Positions 52,801-64,000 of a stretch of 64,000 bases of DNA are shown piece after piece. Numbering within the stretch: the first letter of the stretch is position 1; the number at the start of each line of letters is the position of its first letter. The DNA is from Mesocentrotus franciscanus. Lineage: Eukaryota > Echinodermata > Echinoidea > Camarodonta > Strongylocentrotidae. Location: the NCBI GenBank assembly GCA_037976565.1, contig CP137684.1:25365205-25429204 (forward strand), given 5' to 3'. A model generated the notes under the pieces. The model did not search any database. It had not been told where the DNA came from and worked only from the letters and a program-made list of their open reading frames with translations. The translations under genes and the position numbers were made by a program.

Positions 52801-55800
52801 TCTATTCCATCATCAAAAAAATGAAAGTTCATGAAATATATGGCATACAGTTAAAACATGTTGAAGTCGGTATTGGGCACAAGTTATCCTTCGGTTATCC
52901 ATTACAAATATATTACGTTGTAAGACTATTAAAAGGGACTGTATTGTGTGTTAGTGAGTTTAATACTAGGTTGTGTGTTTGGGGGGGGGGGTGGCCCAGA
53001 AGTGCAGGACATGGCGTAATTGCAGCATACATGGGCATAACTCATACCCACCCAAGTGACTTTGTCAAGTACAATTCCATCATTAGCACTAACTAGACAA
53101 GAGGAAGTGAATTGATAATGGCATTGGGAAGTTAGAGGGTGATTACACTTTTATTGGAAATGTCCTTTCTATTCATAATCTACACTTGGACACATGGATC
53201 CAGAAAGCAAAAAACAATCTTCTTTGTCTTGTATCGATACCATTTGCTTTCTATTTCCTCTCAATACATACATGTATAGATTACTTGTACTTAATGAAAT
53301 ATTAAAATGAAATATTTGGTTGCCTCACTCCATAATCAAAGATGGATACATGTACACTACTGAAAAAAAAGAGAGCGAGTGTTGCCAATTTGAGTAGAAA
53401 TGATAGAGATTGGCGAGACAGGTGCAATGGCTTTGATACCCAGTGGTCATGATATGAAAAGCATGAACTTGCATGGTGCCTGACAATTGTAAAAGAAAAT
53501 GGAAATATAAGAGAATAAATTCATCCCCCAATGTTATGACTCTGAAAAAGGGTTAACACATGGTCCTAATGTCTGATAGAATAATACACAACAGAAGAGG
53601 GCCTACTAAAATGAGTATAAATGAGCATACCATTCCCACGCATTGGTAAGACAGTGATGTCAACTATTAGTCAAAAATCTTGAATTTGGGACCTACATGT
53701 ATGAATTTCATTTTCGGCCATATTTCAGGAATTTTGTGAACAAAGTACATGTACTTATAGATTTTCAGGCCCACACTTCCATACTTTGCATGTAACGAAT
53801 AAACTATAGGTTGAGATACAGTACCGGTATAATGATATGAGCAATCATAGAACGGTACATGTTTCAGCCCAGTGGAGAATGTCCTACTGTGTATTGGTTG
53901 AAGTACATGTGTAATTTCTTTTTGCCCTACTTGTTGATGTCATGATGGTGAGTAAGACATTATTGAGGTGGACATCTCGTGCTAATATCTATTCATGTAC
54001 ATGTACATGTTACATGCAATCTGACAGACAATGACAAGTTATCACATCCAGAATGTGCAAAAGGAAGGAGTCTTCTTAGGATGCATCTTGTTTTCACTCT
54101 TCATTGTTCTCTCTTCTATTGTGGATGACCTTTGTTGTATTCCTAGGGCAGGTTGATTACCAACATCCCCCCTCCTCTCATCCGCACCCCACCCACCCAC
54201 CCTCCAACCAACCCCCTGTCAGTCTCACCAGTGACTAACGCTGTCTCTGATTGGTCGATGTAGTTGGGGAAGTTGGTACTTCCTGTGCCAGTGGTTGCCA
54301 CAGGTGGCTTTAAGAGGGGCTTGTTCTGAGCTCTAGGAACCAATGAGCCCAGAGCTCTTCGTGTGATTCACAGGCCTGCCTGATTCACAAACTCTCTCTT
54401 TCCTTGATGCCTGTCCCTGTCATGCTGGCTTAAATAGGGAGAACTTTAGGGCGTTGGCTATCAGTTCCGTGCAGTTTGCCACTTCGGAAGCAACAGTTCT
54501 TGGTTTGTGGAAGCTTCGGCTTTGAGCGCTTCTTCAATCCCTGGTGCTGCAGCTTTTCTCCTTGGAGTGCCTTGTTTGGTGTTGGAGATCCAGTGAAACA
54601 TTTAGACTCCAGACTGTGATCTTATCGGCTGACTGGACTGACAGACTGACATTCTATCAAGGTGTGTACTTTATTTTGCAATCTTCAATAGCTGTCTTCT
54701 TACTGTGTCTATTGGTTTCTCTTTAGTTCTACAAATTGTTTAATCAATGCTAATACATGTACATTAAGTCATGGGCATTTAGTTTTGTTAAGAATACTCC
54801 ATGTAAGAAAGCCACACGAGTACATGTACATTGTAGATCAATCCTAATTTGTGGGCACTTTTGACTCAGTAGGTTGTAATACATGTAGTTGCAGGACTTA
54901 GTACTACTCAATGCACTAATAGTTCAAAGACCCCCGTCAGAGACTGTAAACCCTGATAAGAAGTGCACTTGTCTAAATTTTCATGTCACAATATTTAAAA
55001 ACATTTCTAAGAGACACATGGGATGTTCTATATGTTGCTTCAAAAGAAGTAACAATCTTGAGCAGATACATGTATGCTATAGGACATGCGCAAACTATGC
55101 TAATCTGAAATAAAATATTTCTTTCTAGAATTCATCAATAGATTTCATTCTTTTTCATGATTACTGTACATAGCCCATTCTGCAACGTTGAATACTCGAC
55201 ATGTCAAAACATGAGTTATTAACCATGACCTCTACCTTACATATCTGTACTACTACTAGTGGTGGAACATTTTCCAAACTCTCATTGTTCAGGACAGATA
55301 CTAGTTTTGGTCGGTTATTGTTTCTAGAGAAACGAACAATGAACAATTTTTTGCATATTCCTCCCGAGCGGATAGGTTGTTTCCTACATGGTTTCCGATA
55401 GGAAATGCTCAGGTCTCTGAAATGTCAAAAGTCTGCTAGCTTTTGTTGTTACACCTGCTGAACCTCTCTCGGTTGATATCACACAGAAACTGGTATTCCC
55501 ATCCTGGTATTGCATTGCTCTGTGTTTAAGGTAGTGATATTATGCAATACCAGTAGTTATGTTGCTACATGTACATGTACAAGTACACACTAACTTTCTT
55601 GGAATTGGGTTAATATTGAGATTTTTCGAGTCTGTATGCATGAACTGTATGTAAATAATTTGAAATGGGGGGTCAAGACTTGGATTTTGAGCACCCATGT
55701 GTCTAGGGCACCTCCTACATGTACTGTAGTTTAGAGTCCTGAGGGATTTTTTAATTTTTTTTCCTCCTTTTTTTGAGAGAGCTTTTTATGAGTATTTTAC

Positions 55801-58800
55801 TAGCATGAACTCAATATATTGTAAAAGCTGCGATGGCGAATTATGTGTAGAATTAACCTTGTTACCCTTTTATTTATTTAATGGGCAGTAAAGCGCGATG
55901 AATGTGTGGTATTTGGGTTAATGGGATATTAACTGTCAGTGTCAAGTATAATACAACAAAATCTAGTTCCCTTTTGTCAATCGATATCAAAACTGTTATT
56001 CTTCATTCCATTGATCCATATAATACTAAACACCAAAACCAAAACAAATTGTACAAACTGCTTTTGAAAATGTATTGTCATTGTAAAGAGCTAGATTTTG
56101 AATGTGTGCGACTAGGCTTCAATGTTGGAAAGTACATCAATAATGTTTCCCTTTTCTTAATTTCATTTGCAAATTCTCTTCCAATGATTTATTTAGAACA
56201 TTTAAAACTAACCTTCCTTTCAGTATTTAAATCAGTTAAAATACATGTAGGCCCTACTTGCTAATCAGTGGTAACAATTCAAATCAGTATTGAATAATGT
56301 ACATTGATAAATCTATCCATTGAACCAAGGAGTGCTGGTAACTCCTTGATTGAACCACACATACTTGTAGGCCTACTTCAAATGTCCATGCAGTTCATGT
56401 GTGAGCAGATAAAGCATGGACCTATGGATAAGAGAAGGTCCACTGGTTTGTTAGATTTGACCCCGGGTTCAAAGGTCACCAAATGGGTAAACCACCTGGG
56501 ATTTGGGTAGGAACCATGAGCAATGGCTTTCACAGGAAATAGAGATTAGTGTTGGGGAGGTCTTTGTCCTCAAAGTTTACCTGTAGACCAGAGTCTTTGT
56601 TCTGCATTCCGTTAGGTTCTAAGGCTCACTTCATTCTTCACTCAAGTGCTGCTGCATTCATTCATTCAAACATTTCCCGCCACAATGCATCACAGTAGAA
56701 GCATGGCATGCGTGCACAGCTAGCTAGCCTTGGGTGTCTAGTGCACAGCTATGCACTGCCATGTGCTGAAGTGCTGGATGTAGTGCTCTAGTGTAGAGCT
56801 TTTGTAGTGTCTACTCTGAACATACGTGAGTCTGAGTAAAGCATCTTGTTCCTCTACCAGTGCTGGACTTGCAATTTCTCCTGTGGTTTATTTCTAGTGG
56901 TATGTCCATTTTCGGCAAGGATAAGTAAGTAAGAGATTCTCTATTGGGTTTTAATTTCTCTTGAAAATGAAGTCTATTAAGATAAATTAAATCTTTTGAT
57001 TTAGGTTTGTAAATCCTTTTGTATTTCAATGGGAAATTACTATGAATTCTCCTGCTGCTTTATTGAACAAAATTATTGAATTATCTTGTATTTATACGTA
57101 CAGAACTGTTTTATCATTTTCTGGCTGCTGCTATTTCTGATTGCTTTCAAGCATTCACATTTACATGTAGATAGGAATGCATTATGTACGCTGCTTTTAT
57201 TAGCTTAGTTCAGAGCTGAGTTCATAGGAAGGCCATTGAGGCTGACATGTGTTATATGTATGCATAGTGACCTACAGGGTAGCTAGAACCAGGGGAAGCT
57301 TTCTTAGCTATGCCTTCATACCAGGTATACAATACATGCCATGCATTGAGTCTCATATGGAGGCTATACAGAGAAATGGACTCTAACCATGTAGCATCAC
57401 ATATTTAAATCTTATAGTTGTTTTGTTCAATTGTTTGGACTCTTAGATGGCATAACATTTACTATTACTTGGATATTACTAAGAATGTAAGATAATCATT
57501 CCAGCTTATTTTTCGTGAGTATCAAATGTAATGGTAGCACACACAAACATGCATTAATATCTCTTGATAGTCGTACTACTGATTTTAACATTCATTGTAT
57601 TTGTTTGAAATTGACTTCTTCTGGCATTTGCAATCAATTACTTTGCAGCAACATGAATTGGGGAATTACAGGAGCATTGTTTTTTCTAGATACTGGGCAA
57701 TTACTAGCTATAACGTTTAAGCCATTGGCTGTTCATTCTTTACTGTAATAGACAATACCCATTGTCTTTTTATGTACATTGCAACCTTTACACCTCTACT
57801 GGCTCTAGCACCATTCAGTGAAGAGGAAGTTACACATACATGTAGATTAAGCCCCATATATAATTGGACAGTGTGGACTAGAGTGAAAATTCCATTCTTG
57901 GTACAGTGTAGTTAGCTACATATCCAGTGTTGCACAATAATTCCACGCCATCTGCATGGTCAATTGTAAGCTTTTTGATTTTCTGAGAGCTTAACATTTG
58001 ATATGACATAGCACAATTATTATGTTGCAATGTGACTTTAGTTGAGAACTACATTTACATATCAAGTATTGTGCAATATTTACTCTCCTTTATATGGTAT
58101 CTTGATGATCTATTTTAGAGCTAGAGAATTGGAAGAAAAGAAGGTTTTATTTTTAATCTATATGAAACAAGACTAGTGATTCTCTTCTGAATAATAACTT
58201 CCATCAATCTTTAAGAGTCTCTAAGCCTCAATCTATCTTTGAGAGTCTCTAAGCCTCAATCTATCTTTGAGAGTCTCTAAGCCCCTGAACAAATGTTACA
58301 TACATGTAAATTATAGTAGTTGGTTTAATTTCACACTTCATGTACATGTGGCATCATGTCTCCATATTTTATTAACAAGTTGTTGAATGTATTACTTCCA
58401 CAGACCACAGTACATACATGTACACGTATTAAAGCACTTGTGATATAACACACTGTACTAACCACATTTTAATCAATATCCATTGCAGCACTGTTACTGT
58501 TACAGGCCTACCCCTTTTATTCACACAGTGAGGGAGGTTATACATACATGTATGTTGATTTGTGTGCTTTGGAAATTAAGACCCTTTCATTGTGTGATAG
58601 CTGGAGTTATTTGCAATTTAGCTTGAGAGGGTTGAGACTGCCCTCCCTGGCCTGGCCTGGCTGGTAATGTGTGATATTCATCGTCTTGCAAACATCAACT
58701 AAACGTTGGTCAGATATGGGGCAAATGCCGCTGCGTTTTGTTTAAACGTGTAGATGAATGGCAACTGTGCACAACAAAGGACTTGCGCATATTCACTGAG

Positions 58801-61502
58801 CTCTGTGTTAGAAGATACAGAAATATGAAGCGTATTACACTTTACGTCCTCAGAAAAAAAACAAAAAACTCTGCGGTTTTGCCGCGACCGAACAGTGCTT
58901 AAGAGATGCGGTGCTATACTGATAATAGGCATATATATACATGTAGATCATGTCTTTTCTTTTCCACATGAATATCTATTCTCAGGCCTTAAATTTCAAT
59001 ATTTTTAGGGCAATGCCACTTTTCTGTAGGGCACATTGCTATATTACAGCACAAATAGGAAGAATTGGAAAGGGCACACAAAATCTCCAAGGCCAATGTG
59101 AGGGGCATTGAGGCCAATCAAAAGGGCATCCAAGGCCATGGCCTTGGTGGCCTTGGATTAATTTAAGCCCTGTATTCTTAGTGTTATTCTGAATTGATGT
59201 AAAAGAACGTACTGTTCAATATACTTTCAGTGAGATCATATATTTCCTCTATTGCAGGCAAAGTGTATGAATTTCAGGGCTTTACAACTGCTATATTTAG
59301 CTCTTAAAATAGTAATTAATACTTTGCTTGTTTGAATAACTAACAGGAAATAATCTTGTTTTGTTTTTTCATTTTCATTTTCATTTTGTAGAATCCTGTT
59401 AGCGAGTCAAGTGTTTGTATCTGTAAATTAAGTTTGTTCTTTTTGTGCTTTGTCTCCTTGTAGAGGAAGAGCGGGCCCGTAAAGAACAAGAGGAGAAGGA
59501 GCGTCTGGAACGAGAGAGATTGGAACGAGAGGAAAGAGAAAAAATCTTAGCTGCTGTAAGTTTATCATATTTATAATGATTCTTCACGTTTTTCTAAATT
59601 AATTGCTGTTATTTTTTTTATTTTTTCACCCTTCACCTGAGCAATAGGTTGCAGTTAATAATATGTGTTGTTTAAATGAAGTATACAAAATTCAATAATT
59701 TTGTAGACTTCAAAAAGGAAGTTATGTTTAATACAAGGGTATAGCTTTGAGGGGTTTAGTTACGGATCCATGAAGCAATTACACTCTTTCTCAATGTTGG
59801 CATGATTTAGCCTATGGGGCTTCTAGATATCCACTGTCTCAAGGGTGTTAACTCTGTGTTAAAGCATATGAGACAGCACCTTTCTGGTTCTCAACTGACA
59901 ACATACATGTAGAGTATTTGAAGAATGTCTTGAGACAATAAATAAATGTCCAGCTTGTCAAAGCATACTGTATTGACTAGCCAGTCTAAGATGTACATGT
60001 GCATTGCTCAATCAAAGTATTATGTCTGCATCATGGGTTTACTGCAGTGTCATACACTGTCCTTTCATAACTGAAAAGGAAATATTTCATGACCTCTCAC
60101 ACTTATTTTCCTTGTGAGATGGTTCCTATTTTTGTTAGTCACATAAATACTTAACCATTCAAATTTCAAAATATTCACAATTTAAATGTCGGTAGCATCT
60201 CTATTTTGTTGAAATAGTATTCTGCTGTACAATTACACAGGGAGTAATTTTATTTTATTTTTTAATGTGAAAACAAAAAAAAATAATCTGAAAAGAAGCA
60301 GTTTCAATTTCACTAGACAATTGTGGAGCTCTTTTGGACTTGATAGTATTCAAAATTTTTCTAAATGTCTAAAAAATTTGCACTACGGAGAGTACACAGG
60401 AAATTACTACATGGTTGGCATCCGTATTGTGGGGTTTGATATTGAGGAAAGGTTGTTAGCATGCTGCTGCCTGAGTCATGGCACAAGCATTATGACACGT
60501 TAATCACAGGAAACTCTACTCATCTTTTGTTTCTTGTTAGCGCCAGTGTGGTATGATTTTTTTCTTTTCTTCTAAAGCCATAATTGTACATATCCTGATC
60601 AGAGAAACCTTGCAAGGAAAAGCTTCATTATCATTGGGATGAACAATTGTTTCATCATCGCCCTTCAAAAGGATATTCTCTCTCTCTGTCTCTCTCCCCC
60701 TTTCTCTCCTTGAACCGAAAGTCACTTTCCGGTTGTATGGGCGCATGTTTTGCAAGTTTGAATTTGGGTAGATTCCTTCAAACTCCATTAGCTTGTTCAA
60801 TGTGCATTAGTCTGGTGTTCCAACCAAAGCCCTCAAATCTTGACAATGTAAGTCTCACCAATGTAAAGTATATCCTTTCTAATCCATTGCTAGAGAGAGA
60901 GAGATACAATTATTACTGAATGATCTGTAACTTCTTGTGTAGGTTTCCACACCAATTCATATGTACACTGGGGTTATTTCTTTTAGATGCCATTAGTTTG
61001 AAACAAGTATCCCCTACTGTATTACTGAATACAGTGATGATAAAGTCAAGGGGCTGTTTAATCTATTAAAAAAGAAGAAGAAAAAAAATCAATTTTTGTT
61101 TTATTGATTTCAACTGTATAGAGCATTGAAATGTGACGTCAGACTGGCCAAGTTGTCAAGGTTGCTTGTTCAAAACAATTTTGTGCTTGACAATGGTGTT
61201 GTGATCACGCCAGCCCTAAACACTGAATTTGCCCTGCTCCAGCCCGTTGTTTGAATGATTTCCGGTGACCTTCATGCACAGGCTCTGTTGCTTGGAACCA
61301 GTAACCTGGAAAACTAGCGTATATGATAATTACACTTCGGTACCCTATTGCCTTGAAACTAACATAGTCTTTCCAATCTGATTTTTGATCCCATTAGGAA
61401 CATCAAAGACATGCAGCAGAACTTGCCCAGCTTGCAACCATCTTGGAAGGAAACTACACAGCTCTTCACAATGTTAGAGAATCCAGGAGAGCGCAGGCAA
61501 AG
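46870..61502 (+). CDS. DNAI7: Probable DNAI7/CASC1-like axonemal dynein factor, N-terminal 103 residues (4 coding exons, 3' part outside window)
   Basis: Exons 46870-46872 (ATG only), 51697-51805, 59464-59555 and 61398-61502 join in frame. The protein starts MPPKPKSSAKGKGKGKLSKA, runs through a Lys/Glu/Arg-rich helix likely to form a coiled coil (EEERARKEQEEKERLERERL), then EHQRHAAELAQLATILEGNY and ALHNVRESRRAQAK, leaving in phase 0. A basic start, charged helix and hydrophobic-register helix before an expected W..Y..CDG block is the layout of the Casc1 N-terminal domain (DNAI7, Chlamydomonas IC97), an inner dynein arm component of motile cilia. That diagnostic block is beyond the window, so another coiled-coil ciliary protein remains possible. 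Confidence 0.6.
46873..51696. other. DNAI7-like intron 1
   Basis: Contains a reverse family-3 element (about 49345-49810). The rest is AT-rich with scattered ACATGTA words; no exon recognised. Confidence 0.45.
49345..49810 (-). mobile_element. TTAA-type element, family 3, reverse copy
   Basis: CAAGTGCCTTCACCCTTAGG, GTCATTTTGTGTGTTGGAAC and CAGATTCAGCCAATTTGAAG are the reverse complements of words at 1340-1380, 1230-1255 and 1165-1190. Confidence 0.65.
51697..51805 (+). CDS. DNAI7: DNAI7-like exon 2
   Basis: This 109-nt exon lies between TTCCACCAG and GTATGG, phase 0 to 1. It encodes the basic stretch PPKPKSSAKGKGKGKLSKAE and then KEKLKKEEEAQQVREE. Confidence 0.8.
52363..52608. mobile_element. 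TTAA family-3 head fragment
   Basis: TTTAAAGGGGAAGTCCACAC then a GAGAGTTACATGTATGAATT stretch; it runs into a CAGGGCTTAAATT-type MITE. Confidence 0.5.
52609..52782. mobile_element. CAGGGCTTAAATT MITE, copy 2
   Basis: TTGGCCTCAATGCCCCTCTC to AAATTTAAGGCCTG matches 16850-17018 closely. The left end is eroded. Confidence 0.8.
54425..54665 (+). promoter_or_regulatory. Candidate internal promoter and non-coding exon in DNAI7-like intron 2
   Basis: TTAAATAG at 54430 lies 33 bp upstream of an initiator-like TATCAGTTC (A at 54463). About 200 bases of repeat-poor, GC-balanced sequence follow, ending at a possible donor ATCAAG/GTGTGT near 54661. No coding frame is recognised. Confidence 0.3.
58206..58283. 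repeat. 28-bp tandem repeat, three copies
   Basis: The unit AATCTATCTTTGAGAGTCTC then TAAGCCTC occurs three times with one or two changes. Confidence 0.85.
58690..58925. repeat. Dispersed repeat, family 15 fragment
   Basis: Shares ACTGAGCTCTGTGTTAGAAG-type words and a following A tract with 21760-21890. Confidence 0.45.
58983..59172 (-). mobile_element. CAGGGCTTAAATT MITE, intact copy (190 bp)
   Basis: Ends CAGGCCTTAAATTTC and AATTTAAGCCCTG are inverted. A perfect 6-bp target duplication TATTCT flanks it (58977-58982, 59173-59178). The centre has GGCCTTGG/CCAAGGCC words. Confidence 0.85.
59464..59555 (+). CDS. DNAI7: DNAI7-like exon 3
   Basis: This 92-nt exon follows CTCCTTGTAG and ends at GTAAGT, phase 1 to 0. 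It encodes an uninterrupted E/R/K helix of 31 residues ending EREKILAA. Confidence 0.8.
59556..61397. other. DNAI7-like intron 3
   Basis: CT microsatellite at about 60680-60710. Otherwise no repeat or exon recognised. Confidence 0.45.
61398..61502 (+). CDS. DNAI7: DNAI7-like exon 4
   Basis: This 35-codon exon has acceptor CCCATTAG and donor GTATGT. It encodes EHQRHAAELAQLATILEGNY then TALHNVRESRRAQAK. No following exon is recognised in 61503-64000. Confidence 0.8.
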
Positions 61503-64000
61503 GTATGTTCACTTTAGCTGTAACCATATCGCCTTGAAATCACTGTCCACTTTGTACTGCCGTACTCCAAGTCACGCCAACGAGTCCGAACCAACCAATC
61601 CAAACTTTACATTAACTTGAATTCATCTGTATTGCTAGGCTTGACACTAATAGGCATCTGGGACATGTGGGTGCCCCAAGCCCACTCCAGGAAACCCCAA
61701 AATTGGGAAATGTTCACATAGGGCTCATGCATACAGACTAAAAAAAATAAAAATTAAGAACCCCCTTCCAAAACAGGTTAGTCTTGTTTTAATGTGTCTG
61801 AAAGTATGCAAAGTAGTCTGCAATTCACTGTTTGATAGCTAGCATGTGAAGAATACTTACATGTAAGTCCTAGTTGGTCAGTGATCTCACATCTTCTCCT
61901 CCAACAAGTGATTAAGTTTGTCAAAATTACAGGGTCTAGGGTTCAGAGGTAGGAATGCGATTAGGTAATGGGTTTAATAGGTTTAGGGTCAGCTGTAGAA
62001 AGAATTGAAAAATTGCTCATGATCTGGTTATGTAGTGAATGTCTTGCGATAGGACAAGGGTTCAAAGTTCAAAGTTCAGGGATGTACAATGTGGGTTGAG
62101 TGGAAGCTTTTAATTCAATTGAAGTCCTCTGCATAAGATGGCCTGCCTTCGCTTGGCAGGTAGTGGGTGATTAACAGGGGTACAGTGATGTCACCGAATT
62201 ACTCATCCTCATCCATTTGTTCGCTATTCAGCAGCGGTGACAGATTTCGGAGGAGATAAGATGACGAAACGTACAGCAGTGTCCCCTCATCCAGTATCTT
62301 TTTATTGTTCCACGTAAACCAGCCTCCGCAAATACCCAGGGTATCTTGTCCTTTCAAATTGGCACCAAAACTAGATTTCACCATTGTGAAATATTTCGGC
62401 AAAAACCAATTTTAAAGCACTACTAGGTAACTCTATTCATAGTGGACTATTGCAAGAGGGTGAACTGAAGGGGATATCCTGCATATTGCATCATGTCTAG
62501 ATAGTCTATATGTAGAGTTTTCATTGACATTTATATCCATGCATTTCTAATCTTGTAAAATTGAGGTACTGAGGTTAGTTAGAGTAATGAGGAAATGAAG
62601 AGGGGAAAGTTTTCTCTTCATGGTTTTAGATTCATTGGCTCAAGTAGCACTTCATGTTGTAAACCGCATTCTCTCAATGAATGCTGTATAAAGGCTTGTT
62701 CAGCTCACTCGTGGTGGTGAGAGGACTTGTGATAGAAAGGTCAAGCGCCTGTCGCATGTTGGAAGGAAGTGTGGGCGTCAGAATTGAAAAATACACGTTT
62801 TAGTTGATTCCTACGGGATACCTTTCTTGGCCGACTTCCCAGGATAACTTTTGTTCCCCCAGTCAGTCGCAGTCTACATGCTGTTCTTGAAGAAATCAGG
62901 GTGAGATTATATAGGACGGGCCGAAGGAGGGAATGATGAAACCTACAGGGAATGTCTTTTCTGGGATGTGATGTAACATAAAGCCACGAGGTAGGATGGA
63001 GTTATTTGAAAAGACTGGGATGAAATGGTGAAAGGAATGATGAGTTGAAACTGAGCGGAAATCCTTGATTACTCTTTGTGAGAGTCACTATGACTGAATT
63101 TCCTGTCATTCTATCATCACTAGCTATGTCATAAGGCATTACAAGGCCCCTGTCTTTGAGGATATTGGATAATAGGTTTTTGTTCTGCTGTGAATTAAGT
63201 GAGCGATGCCTCACGCTGCAGTCATCGCTTGGCTCTAGGACATAAGGACATGCGTGAGAGGCGGAGGAGTAGAGAAGCAGGAATACAGGCGCAGAACGCT
63301 GGCGCTTCTGAGAGGCAAATTGGATAATTGGGTTTTGTTTCTGTATTAAGATGCATAAGCTAGGGCTCACAGTGGAGCCGCTTTTCAAGATTTGTAATAA
63401 TATAGGAAATACCTCGTGAAGGGGCTTAAGATATTACAAGAGAACAGGGAGTCATCGAAACGATGACGATGCTGACTTAGTGGCGTCTGTACGATTCCCC
63501 GAAGTAGGCCACATTTTAAATGTTAAAAGCACTTGTTCATTACATTTTGATTGCTGTTAGTCCTGCTTGTTCTGTAGAGGAAGATCAAACTCCCCCATAT
63601 ATGAAACTAATAATTAAGAAAGTATGGTATGGTGACAAAGTAGTTACAGGAACGACTTTCTGGCTGCTCCTGCATTTAAAAGATAAAATGGAAATCATTG
63701 ATGTCGTTCTGGGGTTGTGAGAACTAGGTTATGGTGAGTGAAGCAAAACACTTCACAACACTGTCAAATCTTTTCAGAATAAACAGCTTCTCCATTTTCT
63801 CCCAAATCAGTTGGTCATAAGCAGCACGCATCAAGCAGTTTCTTGATATTTCTCCTTGTCAGACTTAGTAGTAACACTGTAAGAAAAGCATGCCAATTTC
63901 ATGGCTTCCTTAGCTCGAGCAAGAATTGAGATTTTCAAGTTTTTTAAAGAACTCCCCTGGATTTTCACCTTGGTGAATGGGATATGTGGACCTGAAATAG
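61503..64000. other. DNAI7-like intron 4 (runs off the window)
   Basis: I looked for an exon carrying the W..Y..CDG..DP block expected next and did not find it. No classified repeat. Confidence 0.4.

Larger units (their letters stand above)
52783..59463. other. DNAI7-like intron 2, remainder
   Basis: Carries the candidate internal promoter (54425-54665), a 28-bp triple repeat at 58206-58283, a family-15 piece (58690-58925) and an intact MITE (58983-59172). TACATGTACATG words are frequent. No further exon recognised. Confidence 0.4.

Noticed and set aside
62199..62402. 67-residue reverse frame with GICGGWFTW
   Set aside because: No family recognised, no splice sites in phase, inside an intron of the + strand gene.

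Overview
This is a window of nuclear genome from a marine invertebrate animal. The organism is most likely an echinoderm, with a sea urchin as the best guess. The evidence is compositional: short exons with GT-AG introns of 0.1-8 kb, AT-rich introns, a very dense load of short inverted-repeat DNA transposons, tRNA-derived SINE and CR1/L2-like LINE scraps, and frequent ACATGTA words in introns. There are no operons, ribosome binding sites or CRISPR arrays. Nearly all long open frames are chance frames or microsatellite translations; real coding sequence is in short exons, which I assembled by joining phases across splice sites.

Three genes can be supported, all on the + strand. (1) Positions 2734-8993 hold the last six exons of an ERGIC2 orthologue (ER-Golgi cargo-cycling membrane protein), with the 5' half off the left edge. 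(2) Positions 15840-33562 hold a complete 13-exon gene of 521 codons for an ACCS-like protein (1-aminocyclopropane-1-carboxylate-synthase-like, PLP-dependent aminotransferase fold type I). Every exon junction keeps the reading frame. The PLP lysine, DEIY motif, NPxNP motif and terminal substrate arginine are present, but the phosphate-binding arginine position carries lysine. (3) Positions 46870 to the right edge hold the first four coding exons of a gene with a Lys/Glu-rich N-terminus. It is probably DNAI7 (CASC1/IC97, axonemal inner-arm dynein factor) and continues beyond the window.

Between and inside the genes lies layered mobile-element debris. It includes two hAT elements of about 1 kb with perfect 8-bp target duplications, a 662-bp PIF/Harbinger-type element with a TAA duplication, and three families of TTAA-flanked elements (two of them multi-copy). 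There are also three TA-flanked Tc1/mariner-type palindromes, several foldback MITEs, a 359-bp near-perfect hairpin, a tRNA-SINE, two CR1/L2-like LINE tails, a 20-copy 37-bp minisatellite and a degenerate purine-rich array of about 1 kb.

The three genes have no obvious functional link. ERGIC2 and DNAI7 also lie on the same human chromosome arm (12p), so this may be remnant deep synteny. The most unusual pattern is at splice donors. Two ERGIC2 introns open with tandem arrays that contain copies of the donor itself, and four ACCS introns have a transposon or purine microsatellite beginning within about 30-75 bp of the donor. I see no clear sign of a wholly new biological system. The best leads are the donor-containing arrays, the long hairpin and the altered PLP site of the ACCS-like protein.
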